Position numbers and translations under genes: made by a program. Positions 54,752 through 64,000 of a DNA stretch of 64,000 bases are shown here, in pieces. The notes under the pieces are model-generated. The model worked only from the letters and a program-made list of their open reading frames with translations. It was not told the origin of the DNA and ran no database searches. The stretch spans positions 31,560 to 95,559 of the forward strand of contig CALSCO010002368.1 in NCBI GenBank assembly GCA_943704415.1, in the 5' to 3' direction. Within the stretch, counting starts at the first letter, position 1. Each line of letters starts with the position of its first letter. The DNA comes from Parvularia atlantis (taxonomy: Eukaryota > Opisthokonta > Rotosphaerida).

Positions 54752-54909
54752 TCGTCACCGTCGTCGTGCTGCTGCTGCAGCTGCTCGGCCGCTGCAACGT
54801 TGGCCGGGCTCAGCGCGCGGCCTGGGCGCGGCGAGGCGGGCGGCGTACGCGGCGAGGCGGGCGGCGTACGTGGCGCGGCGCTGACGGCGCCGTCTCCGTC
54901 ACCGTCCAT
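50536..54909 (-). CDS. Large Gln/RGG-rich, coiled-coil, mostly disordered protein
   Basis: MDGDGDGAVSAAPRTPPASP leads into a TPPASP repeat and a poly-Gln run (about 54690-54750). TTELLQSLRHTSAPHHAQ follows, then a second Gln/Ala tract (54180-54225). Conserved-looking segments are PRFVAVKPEELMASFQVQSS and INAPVFLDEAELEKTTTPLL. A charged coil follows, then Arg/Glu/Pro repeats and RGG-like sequence (GGRGSRGGRGRGERPERPER). SLEELRKTSTPLEPVGPVPL and an RGSGRGSGRGAGG C-terminus, ending TVEAAQ, complete it. Composition recalls RNA-granule proteins such as ataxin-2 or eIF4-type scaffolds, but no domain was recognised. Internal exon limits are uncertain, especially around the G25 run. Confidence 0.6.
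54292..54316. repeat. Homopolymer run of 25 G
   Basis: Twenty-five consecutive G on the + strand (C on the transcribed strand of the Q/RGG-rich gene). It fits between a TGACATC branch-like motif and a GCGACAG acceptor, so it is probably an intronic polypyrimidine tract. G-quadruplex formation is possible. Length may be uncertain because such runs sequence poorly. Confidence 0.85.
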
Positions 54910-55054
54910 CGCTACAATCAATCTTGTGTGTGTGTCACCCGGTTGTATGTCAACGCGCAAGTGTGCCATGTGCGACCGCCTTGTCACCTTGCTTGTCGCT
55001 CGCCTCAGGCTGCTCACCGCAACCGCACGTGCGCCGCATGTACACGATAAAAAA
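54910..55054. other. Tandem intergenic region, 145 bp
   Basis: Separates the Q/RGG-rich gene (start 54909) from the stop at 55055. TGTACA at 55039-55044, followed by a short A-rich stretch next to the stop, may be the 3'-end signal of the upstream minus gene. No coding sequence seen. Confidence 0.45.
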
Positions 55055-56962
55055 TCACCCAATCATGTCCATCTCGATCTCGCCAAGGTCCGGCACGGTC
55101 ATCGTCCGCAGCGACGAGCCCAGGCCGCGCTTGCCCTTGCGTCGCGTCTGCTGCTGCTGCTGTTGCGGGGGCGGCGCTGCGCCATCGCCGAGGGCACGCA
55201 GACGCTGCTCGGCCTGGCGAATCCCTTCCTGCAGCGCCGCCGCGATCGGGTCCAGCGCGTCCTCGCTCTGCACCGCCATCGACGGGCTCTGCAGCACCGA
55301 CACCGGCTGCGACGCGGCCTTGACCGGCGACTTGCTCGGCGACGTCGCCTTGCGCTTCGGCGGCCGCTTGACGTCTGTGTGGGGGGTTCAGCGGTCGGCG
55401 AGTCTGGCCGGCGCCTGTCACGCCACCTGCGCTCGACGAGTCGGTCGTCAGCAGCTCCGGCAGCGTCTGCGAGAACTGCGGCGTGACGGGGGTCTTGGCC
55501 CCGGGCTTGCGCTTCTTGCGCGTCGCGACCGCGCCGGGCGACATCCTGACAGCGCGCACAACTGTCAGTCCCGCGGCGCGACGATGCGCAGACGCACAGC
55601 TCCGGTGTCGTGGCCTCGCCGCGGTTGCCGCTGACCGGCTCCACGGGCGAGCGCTCGGGCAGCCGCAGCTGGCCGACGCTGATGTCGGGCGAGGTCGTGC
55701 GGCGGATTAGCGGCGGGCGCTTAAGCATGCTGGCGATCGTCCGCGGCGGACGGCGCTCTTGCATCACCTGCGGCCGAGGCAGTCAGCGCACGCTCGCACT
55801 CACGCACCCACCCACTGCACGCACGTCAAGCGACAACACGGTGGACGACGACAGCGACGTCGGCTCGTCCAGCCCGATGCGCGCGCGCGCATACTGGATG
55901 ATCCGTTGGCGCCGCTGCTCGCGCTCCTGCGCCGCGTTCTCCTGCCGGTGCTTCGCGCGGCCGTCAGGCGACACAAAGACGCGGTCGCTGCAGCGCGCGC
56001 GCGCACCTTGTCCTCTTCGGCCCGCACCGCGTTGTCGTCCACGTGCACAACCACCGGCGACGCCCCCGAGACCTTTGCGGACACGTGCACGCCGCCCTGC
56101 CCATCCCGCTCAGCCCGGGCCGTTGCACGCACGCACGCGCTCCCATGCAGACAGCGCACCTGGAACAAGGACACCTGCCGCGGCGTGCGCGGCCGCATGC
56201 GTACGCTGCTCGACGACTCGCTCGCCAGCACGGCCGCGCCAAAGCCCACCGACGACGTGCTGCGCGACTCGGTCAGGATGCTCGACTCGGAGGTGAGGCC
56301 GTTGCCGGCGCCGACGCCAGCGTTCTCGTCGTCGCCGACGGTGACCGTCACCACACCCAGCTGCTCGTCCTCCAGCCGCTTCTCCGCCTTAGTCTTGGCC
56401 GCCTGCACGCTCGCAATCCAGCTCTGCCGCAGCGCCATCGGGTCCTGCCGGTACGGCGTGCGCTGCGCGAGGTGGCTGTCGCTCGGTGAAGACGAGACGG
56501 AGCCTAGCGAGCTGTGTTAGCACGGCCACCCTGCGCAAACGCTGGGCGGGCGCACCGCGACGCTGCTGCATGTTCTCCATCGACGCACGCGGCGCGAGCG
56601 CGTTGGCCACGACCAGCTGCGACGGCCGCGAGGTCGCTTCTTTCCCCTCGTCGATCGGCGGCGACGCGAGTGGCGGCGTCGTAGAGTGGCTGCTGTCGCG
56701 GCGGAGCGAGCTGCGGCGCGCTCGTGTCAGCACCGCGACAGCACAGAACGCGTGCGGGCGCGGCGCACAGCCCGTCGTTGGAGCGTGACTTTGTCGCCCG
56801 CATGAACGACAGTCCAAACGTCGACGAGGCGTTGCTGCGGGTGATGCTGCAGTCAGCGCAGTTGTGGATCGTGCAATGCCGCGCGACGCGCGCACCTGGA
56901 CGGGTCACGACTGCCCAGGCGCCGGATGGCCTGCGCAGGCACGTCTGTGGCGCGCCGCAGGG
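55055..56962 (-). CDS. Ser/Pro-rich protein, or C-terminal tail of the receptor kinase gene
   Basis: Exons read GLSFMRATKSRSNDG, joined to LSLRRDSSHSTTPPLASPP, EGKEATSRPSQLVVANALAP, then DPMALRQSWIASVQAAKTKA. They continue with QERRPPRTIASMLKRPPLIR, RTTSPDISVGQLRLPERSP, the basic GAVATRKKRKPGAKTPVTPQ, and DLGEIEMDMIG at 55055. No domain was recognised; the many Ser-Pro and Arg-x-x-Ser sites look like a phosphorylated tail. Exons can be joined upstream towards the second kinase domain only with a GC donor near 57050 or an unseen exon. Whether this is a separate gene or part of the receptor is open. The 5' limit is therefore nominal. Confidence 0.5.
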
Positions 56963-59900
56963 TCAGCCCACGCTCGGCGACGACAGCGCGCGGTGCCACA
57001 TACTCGTTGCATCGCTTACGGCCGGCGTCGTCACGCCCATTCGCGCCAGGGCCTCAGGCGTGGCCTCGGCCGCAAACACGTCCACGATGCGGCTGAACGA
57101 GGGCCGCTTGCGCGGGTTGCCGTCCCACGCGCTCTGCGCTCCCGTGTGAGCGCTGCTGCGGGTGCCCACTGCCGCAGCGGGCGGCGCACCTGGAGCAGCT
57201 CGATGTACCAGGCGGGGTACATCGACGCTGACGGCAGGGCAGGGCGCGAGCCCTCGACCACGAGCGGCACCCAGTCCATGAAGCCGGCCGACTTGCCCGC
57301 GAACGGAATCTGGCACAGCAGTGTCTGGCGCGGACCGTCAGCGGTGTGCCGCGCGAGACGCGTCGCGGCCGCGCGCACCTCCCACATCACGATCGCGTAC
57401 GAGTACACGTCCGACTCGGTCGTGGCCGTGCGACCGAGCATGACCTCCGGCGCCGTCCACATGTTCTGTGCCGCGTTGGTAATCGTCGCCGGCTGCATCA
57501 CGGCTGCACTGAGGCCAAAGTCCGAAACCTGCTCGTCGCGCCGCATTGTGCATGTGTCAGTCAGCACGTTGTCGCAAGCCGCAGACGGCGCCATCGCACC
57601 TTGACTTGCAGGCGCGAGTTGACCATGATGTTGGTCGTGCGCAGGTTGCGGTGCACGATCGGCGGGTTGAACAAGTGCAGGTACTTGAACGCGGCAGCGA
57701 CGTCGGCCATCATGCGGACACGCGTGCCGAGCTGGGGCCTGCGACAGGGCGGTCACGCGCGCGCGAATGACGGCTGCAGCACGCACCGCGTCTGCGCATT
57801 CATGAGCACTTGGCGCAGGTGCCCGCTGTCCATGTACTCGGCCACGATGCAGAACGTCTCCGGCCCGATGGACGCGCCCAGGAACGGCAGCAGGTTCGGG
57901 TGGCGCAGCTGGTAGAGCAGCGAGACCTGCCGAGCGTGCGCATACGCGCGCGTCAGCGCAGTGACGCCCGGCGCAGCAGCAGCACTTGCCTCGGCCGATA
58001 GGGCGAGCAGCGTCGCGGGCGGGAAGTCAGTGCGGTATATGCGCTTGATCGCGACCTGCAGGCCCTTCCAACGGCCGCGGAAGACCTGTGTGCGCGTCAC
58101 CGCGCTGTGTGAGCCGTGCCGGGTGCTCAGCCGCCGGGCCGCCGCACCTCGCCGACCGAGCCGCGCCCGAGGCAGTCCGACTCGATGCTGAGCTCCTCGG
58201 GCGAAATGCTCCACTCGTGCGACGACAGGAAGCCCTCAAGCACGTCCATCGAGTGCGCGGCTGCGTAGGCGCGGCCGGTCAGCAGGCGGCGGCTGCGTGC
58301 GCGTTGCGACGCCGAGGCGCGCCTTCGATTTGCTCCGGCTCCTCGTTGTTCTGGTACATGCGCCCGTGCAGCTCGTGCGACTCGACGTTGGTCAGCGGCT
58401 CGGCCTCGCTGTCGCCGTGCGTTAGGTTGTAGTCGCCCATGTTGATCAGCTGCGCGCGCACTCAGCGGCCGCCACACCACCTGCCCTGTCGCACACCTGC
58501 GGCTGCAGATCCTCGAGCTCCTCGAGCATCGGCCGCAAGTTGTCCAGCGCCTCTCGGCTCAGCACGACTTGCCCTGCCCACCACCGCGTGTGAGCAGACG
58601 CTGTCCGCGACGAGCGCGCCCCCCGTACCGCCCTCGGCCGTAAAGCAGATGCGCGACGTCTTGTTGACCACGGGTCCTGTGAACACGGTGCGCTTCGTGA
58701 GCGGGTTGATCGAGCGCGTGGGCGTGCCAAAGTGGATGCCCTGGCGGCGCCCGGGCACTGAGTCGCGCGCACGCACCGCATGCAACATACCATGCGGGCG
58801 CGGAAGCCGCGAAACAGCACGCGCCCGTCCGGCGAGGCAACCTGCGGGCATTCGGAGCAGTTGACGATCGCCTCGGGCCAGTCTGCGTGCACGAGGTCCT
58901 CCTGCGTCTCGAGCGCCCAGCGCACGGCCAGGGCGGTGTCTGCCGTGCCGGCTCGGTGAGCGCGGCCTGCGCGACGGCCGACGCGCGTGCGCACCCTGGA
59001 AGGCGACGATGCACGAGCGCCCCTCGAACGTGGCCTCAAACCCGCTGCAGCGGCGCATGTTTCGCCGCAGGATGAACGAGTACTGGCGCGCGGGTTCAGC
59101 GGCGTGCAAGAGCGCATCGCAGGGCGCACCATTTCCACGGCCTCATCCATGCAATTGATCGCCACGTCCCACAGCTTCGTCCAGTGCTGCAGGTCCACGA
59201 CGACGAGCGCGACGGCCCCGAGCGGCTCGGACGCCTCGGGCGCGATCTCGTCCAGCGCCAGAACCAGGTCGTGTTGCTGCGTCGCAACGGGTCACGCACG
59301 CGCGCGCGCGCGCGCGCGCGCAGGTTTGTGTCGCGCACCCGCTGCAGCTCCTTCTCCTTCTGCCGCATGAGCTGGAACTCCTTCAGGTTGTTGATGAAGT
59401 GCTTCAGGTATGGGCTGGCGAGGCCCTCGAACTGCAGGCGTGGCGTGCTCAGCAGCCGCAACATGACGCAACAGCGTCTCGCTCACCATGTCTAGCAGCT
59501 CGTTGAACTGCGGCCGCTCGCTCTGGTTCGTCGCCCAGCACTTGCGCATGATCGACGCGAGGTGGTCCGGGCACTCGTCGGGGATCGCGGGCCGCAGGTC
59601 CTCCACCATGACCTGCACTCACCGTCACGCCCGGCGGCCGCACGCTTCGGCAACGGCACCTTGTAGCCGACCGACAGCGGGTGCAGGCCCGCATATAGCG
59701 TCTCGCGCGTGAGAATCTCCCAGCAGATGATGCCAAAGCTAGGCGTGCGGCGGAGCCATGTCGGTCGCGGCAACGACGGCCAGGACGCGGCCCGCGCGCG
59801 CGCACCTGTAGACGTCGCACTTCTCCGAGTACGGCTCGTTCTGGAGCACCTCGGGCGCGGCCCAGTAGAGCGAGCCGCGGAAGTTGTACTCCTCCGAGCC

Positions 59901-62900
59901 GCTCTGGGACGTCTGCTTGCGCTTGAGCGGGCCTGCGGTGGGCGCGGGGCGTCGTTGGTGTGAACACTCAGGGGCACTCGGGGGCGCGGCGCGCGGCGGC
60001 GCGCGGCGGCAGCGTACGCTTCGTCTCCTTGAGCACGGTCAGGCCAAAGTCGGACACCTTGAGGCGGAAGTCTGAGTCGACGAGAATATTAGGGCTCTTG
60101 AGGTCGCGGTGAAGGATGGGCGGGTGGGCCGCGTGCAAGTACGCTGGGCCAGCGGCGCCACGGGTTCAGTCACGGGCCGGAGCAGCGGAGTGCGTGCCGC
60201 ACGCACCCATGCCGCAGCAGATGTCGCGCAGCATGCGCATGCGCACGCTCCAGTCGAGCACCACGCGCGTGTCGTGCAGGACTGAGTGCAGGTTGCCCTT
60301 GATCATGAACTCGGTGACGATCGCCAGGTTGTCCTGCCAGCGGGCGTCAGTCGCGCGCCCAGGCTACACAGACGCGCGACGCACTCGGTCAAAGCACGCG
60401 CCCATGAACAGGACAATGTTTGGGTGGCGCAGCGACACGAGGATCTTGACCTCGTCCTTGAACGCTGCGTGATCGCACGCAAGCGTGAGCGGCCCTGTGC
60501 CAGCAGCAGCGCACACGGGGCGCAGGCGCACCCTTGACGACCTCGCTCGACTGGTCCTGATTGATGATGCGCTTGACGGCGACGACTGTGTCGCGGTAGC
60601 GGCCCTGGCCAGACCAGGCGGGCGGTGAGGCGGCGCACGCAAGGCAGCGAGGCGGCGCAGGCGCACCTTGTACACGACACCAAAGGAGCCGCGGCCGAGC
60701 GGCTGGTCCTCCGTGACGATCTCGTGGCTGTGAATCACATAGGTGCCCCACATCGGGCCGCCTGCGACGCCACCCGCGTCAGGAGCGCGTGCGTGTGGGT
60801 GCGTGTGGCAGGGCAGCCGCACCAGACGCCTTGCGGTAGTAGATGCACGCGAAGGCGATGGTGAGCGCGATGAAGATGAGGCCGAGCGGGATCGTCAGAC
60901 CTGGAGCGCGCAGGATCCGTGAGCGTGCGAGCGCTTCCGCACGTCCGCACACACACGCACCGATGATGAGCGGGCGGAAGTTGAAGCAGCCCCCGTTGAC
61001 GCACGACAGGCCGGGCTTGCATGTGATCATGACCATGTTGATGAAGCCGCAGAACTGCCCCTCGTCGGCCATGTGCAGAATCGAGTTGAGGTCCTGCTCG
61101 AGCTGGCGCGCCGTGCCACGCAGCGGTCAGGGCACGGGGCATGCGCGCGTGCTGCGACGACGCACCTGGTGGAGGTTGTTCGAGAGCTGTGACAGCGTCA
61201 GGGTCTGGCTGACCTGCGTGTACATCCACGACGAGAAGTAGAGCGAGATGCTTGTGTAGCTGCCCAAGCGCGAGCAAACGTGGCGTGAGCAGAGCAAGCG
61301 CGGGCGGACCCTGCCGCGCCTCGAGCGCACCCCGCCCCGCACACGTCCGACGGCCGGTTGACGACGACGCTCTGGTCGATCTGTGACAGCAGGGTGCAAA
61401 AGGACGCTGGCGCACCGCGTGAGCACTGCGGCGGCGCGCGCGGCGCGGCGCGCACTCAGGATGGTCGCATTGCTGGTGCTGTTGCAGACGAGCTCGATCG
61501 ACGAGAAGCGCGAGGGCACGAGGTCGTAGTAGATGGCGCGCTGGGCCATGTACTCGGTGCTGCACGCGGTGCGGTGTCAGTGCGCGCGCGCGCAATGGTG
61601 CAGCGCGGCGTGCCTGGTGAGGTAGCGGAGGATCTCAAGGCAAACTGCGAGCTTCTCAGGCGAGACATAGTTGGCGATGCTGTTTTCGTTGCGTGAGCGG
61701 CAGCGCAGCACAGGGGCGCGCCCGGCAGCGCGCACCCAAGGCCCCAGCCACCGATGACCGCCGCGCCCGGCAGAGTGGCCACGCCGACACGGACGTCCTT
61801 GCCGTCGCAGCGGAAACCTGGCGGCCGTGATCAGCCGCAGCTGCACCCGCGCCGCCCCACGCACCGTTCTTGACGATGTTGAACTGGCTGGCCCAGTTGC
61901 GCATGAACGGCGCGGTGCAGAAGGCAAAGTTGTTGCTGACGTAGGTCGAGTCGACGCCGAGGACGTAAGGCGGCGTGACGGGGCCGATCCAGTTGGAGGC
62001 GTTGAACACGGCCATGAGCGCTGTGCCGCGCCGCGCCGGGCAGGGTGAGTGCGTGCGTGCTCTGCTGCGCGGGCGGGCGGGCGGCGCACCCTGCGGGTTG
62101 GCCACGGTTGAGAAGGCGTCGTTGTTGACGATGTTGCCGCCGCCGTTGGAGAAGATGAGCTCGAGGCCGATCGAGGTCATGTCATCCGTGCCGGGTGCGA
62201 CAGGGAAGAGGTAGCCGCCGCGCAGGAGGTTGACTGGGCTCTCGCCGGCCTCGCTGCGGAAGATGGTGCTGGCGGCGGAGACGAGGTCGTTGTACGTGTT
62301 GTAGGGCGGCGGGCTGATGAGGCCGAGGTCGACGTACTTGCCAACGAGGTCCTCGCGGTAGAAGAGCAGGCCGAGGTCGCCGTACCAGGGCGCTGCGACG
62401 ATGCGCGAGACGTTCGTGCCGTCGGGTAGGACGACGCGGTCAACAAAGGCGTCGTAGATCTGCGGGAGGAAGTCGCACTCGTTCTCGTCCGCGGGCGAGC
62501 AGTGCAGGTCGGCGTAGGCCGTGATGTTGGACAGGTCGAGGAACGATGTGCCAAACTCGGTCGTCCACGTGACGTCGAGCGCGTAGATGTCGAAGCTGCG
62601 CTGGGGCAGGTACACGTTGGCGATGAGGTCGTGGTAGATGGTCGCGGTCGACGGCTGCTGCTCGTACACGACCTGCACGCTCACGTTGAGCGTGCGGTAC
62701 ACGTACTCCTCGATGGCCACTGCGTCGTCCGCCGTGAAGCCCTGCGGCAGCAGCGCCATGCGGACGAGCAACGGCGCAGCAGGCGAGTCGGCGGCGTGCG
62801 CGCCGGGGCCCGCGAGCGCGGCCAGCAGCAGCGTCAGCGGCAGCAGCAGCAGCAACGGCGGCGGCAGCAGCAGCAGTGCGGGAGGGCGGAGCCCGCGCGG

Positions 62901-62906
62901 AGCCAT
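56963..62906 (-). CDS. Receptor with bacterial-type solute-binding ectodomain, TKL kinase, class III cyclase and second kinase
   Basis: [20 protein letters not shown] is a signal peptide. The ectodomain has the blocks of ABC sugar-binding proteins: [51 protein letters not shown] and [11 protein letters not shown] ([16 protein letters not shown]) leads to kinase 1 with [25 protein letters not shown] and APEV, all intact. A coiled linker precedes a class III cyclase domain ([35 protein letters not shown], then GIHFGTP...[12 protein letters not shown]). Kinase 2 has GRGSVGEV and VAIK, but VHRNLRTTN replaces the catalytic HRD Asp with Asn; DFG and APEV remain. It ends in the ORF closing at 56963. 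More than 30 exons. Known families predict ligand-gated phosphorylation plus cAMP/cGMP output. The second metal Asp of the cyclase seems replaced by Glu. Confidence 0.82.
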
Positions 62907-63479
62907 GGCTGGTGGCGGTGCGGGTGCGGCGGGCGCGGCGGCGAGGCGAACGCGGCGCCGGCGGTGGAACGGCTCGAGGGGTCGCGACGTCAGGGGCGGG
63001 TCATCGGCTGGCACGCTGGCCGGCCGTCGCGAGGTGGGAGGGGCGCGTGGCGGGGAGACGGCCCTGTGGCGCGCGCGGTGGCGACGGCGGCGGCGTCAGC
63101 GGCGCGCGGGAGACGGGGGCGACGACGAGGCGCGCGGCGACAGCAGTGTGACAGCGCCAGCGCGTTCTGGAACGGACGCCGGCTCGGCGGCGAATATGAC
63201 GCATTTGAATGCGGGCGTGCCGGCGCAGCACGGCGGGCGCGCGAGCGGGCCCACCGCGTGTGCACGGGCACGGACACGAGCGCACAGGTGCGACGCGCGG
63301 ACAGTTCTGCGGATGCGCACGCGAGCACTCCGGTCCACTGCCAGTGTCGCGTGCCTTTCGTCTTATGACGGGCTGATCACACGGGACGGAACAGAACGGA
63401 GGGGGGGCACGGGGTGGTGCAAGGATGCGTGTGCAGGCATGCGGCATGCGGTGCTGGCGGAGCGGCGCAAGCGCGAGCC
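62907..63479. other. 573-bp intergenic region
   Basis: Between the receptor kinase start and the eIF1 stop. It should hold the receptor promoter. CGCATT/AATGCG inverted arms with a 2-bp spacer (63200-63213), next to TGACGCAT (about 63197-63204), stand out. No coding or RNA gene was seen. An in-frame upstream ATG at 63014 could extend the receptor, but would bury the signal peptide. Confidence 0.5.
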
Positions 63480-63909
63480 TCAGAAGCCGTGGATCTTGAC
63501 CATCTCCTTCTTCACGACCTCCTCGTTCACGAGCATGTCGCCCACGCGCGTGCGGTGGTCGCCCTGCAGCTGGATCACCTCGCCCCACTCCTTGTGGTCG
63601 ACGATCGTGCCGTTGCAGCAGAAGTCCTGCCGCCGCGAAAGGGGGGGGGGGAGCGTTCGTGTGAGCCGCCGCTGCACGCCACACGGCCACACAGCGCGCG
63701 GTCGACGCACCTTCTTGAAGATCTTGATGAGCTTCTCAATCTTGGCACGGTCAAGGTAGGCATTGAGGCCCTGGACGGTGGTCAGGGTCTTGCGACCGTT
63801 GCGCTGCTGGAGACGGATGTCTGCGGGCGGGGCCAGGGCCAGGGCCGGTCGCGGGCGTAAGCATGCAGAGCGGGGGCCGGCCGCGGGCGTGAGCATGCAG
63901 AGCGGGGGC

Positions 63910-63911
<2 letters not shown>
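63480..63911 (-). CDS. EIF1: Translation initiation factor eIF1 (SUI1), 5' end outside the window
   Basis: Exons 63820-63711 and 63626-63480 join across an intron containing a C-rich run. They give HIRLQQRNGRKTLTTVQGLN, then IEKLIKIFKKDFCCNGTIVD, GEVIQLQGDHRTRVGDMLV and ending VKIHGF. This is the complete SUI1 fold and its conserved C-terminus. The acceptor at 63821-63823 shows that an upstream exon lies beyond the (GA)n tract and the window. eIF1 controls start-codon choice on the 40S subunit. The nominal upper limit 63911 is only the edge of visible open frame. Confidence 0.93.
63843..63909. repeat. Two tandem copies of a ~34-bp unit in the eIF1 first-intron region
   Basis: Unit starting GGCCGG(T/C)CGCGGGCGT, continuing with AGCATGCAGAGCGGGGGC, occurs at about 63843 and 63877 with two or three differences. 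A third partial copy (GCATGCAGAG) runs into the GA tract. Confidence 0.8.

Positions 63912-63913
<2 letters not shown>

Positions 63914-64000
<87 letters not shown>
63914..64000. repeat. Pure (GA)n tract reaching the window end
   Basis: At least 87 bp of uninterrupted dinucleotide repeat, CT in the sense of eIF1. It lies in an intron or 5' region of eIF1 and its true length is unknown. Confidence 0.95.

Noticed and set aside
63012-63014. Upstream ATG for the receptor kinase
   Set aside because: It would place about 36 polar residues before the signal peptide; the ATG at 62906 puts the hydrophobic segment at the N-terminus.

Overview
This is nuclear DNA of a GC-rich, very compact protist genome, most likely an amoebozoan. 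Several features point that way. Genes are cut by many tiny introns (about 45-80 nt, GTGCGY donors, a CTGAC/CTCAC/CTAAC branch-like motif shortly before the acceptor). Eukaryote-only families dominate: myotubularin, MADS-box, pinin, CDC6, KxDL, a Mei2-type RRM, DEAH helicase, RasGEF/RhoGAP and eIF1. There is also a receptor joining a bacterial-type solute-binding ectodomain to a TKL kinase, a class III cyclase and a second kinase, an arrangement typical of free-living amoebae. A predicted mitochondrial PPR-like protein and an OXLD1-like protein suggest an aerobic organelle. The genus cannot be fixed from sequence alone. No tRNA, rRNA, transposon or CRISPR array was recognised.

Layout. 1-8.5 kb: 3' part of a myotubularin (+), a tandem CHHC-finger/Tudor protein (-), glutathionyl-hydroquinone reductase (+), a MEF2-type MADS-box factor (+). 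8.5-18 kb: an SH3/coiled-coil scaffold (-), a 53-residue membrane protein (+), a SMIM14-like protein (-), a metallophosphoesterase (-), a glycine-zipper membrane protein (+), an HMGB-like protein (-). 18-30.7 kb: AFG2B/SPATA5L1-like AAA ATPase (+), pinin (-), RNA polymerase III subunit RPC11 (+), epoxide-hydrolase-like enzyme (+), a four-TM PRM1-like protein (-), Mei2-like (+), YqgF-like (-), KXD1 (+). 30.7-42 kb: CDC6 (-), PPR-like (-), OXLD1-like (+), GUCD1-like (-), an acidic disordered protein (+), a DEAH RNA helicase (-). 42-64 kb: a 7.6-kb gene with two RasGEF modules, PH domains and a RhoGAP (-), TSEN15-like (-), a large Q/RGG-rich protein (-), the receptor kinase-cyclase-kinase gene with its tail or neighbour (-), and the 3' part of eIF1 (-).

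Themes. The genome is extremely tight. Five divergent pairs have start codons only 11-34 bp apart, and several convergent stops are 22-58 bp apart. Housekeeping pairs share these micro-promoters: Pol III subunit with a splicing factor, PPR with OXLD1, resolvase-like with KXD1. Exon structures were read by eye from splice motifs and reading frames, so gene ends are usually firmer than internal exon limits. The spans given run from start to stop codon and include introns.
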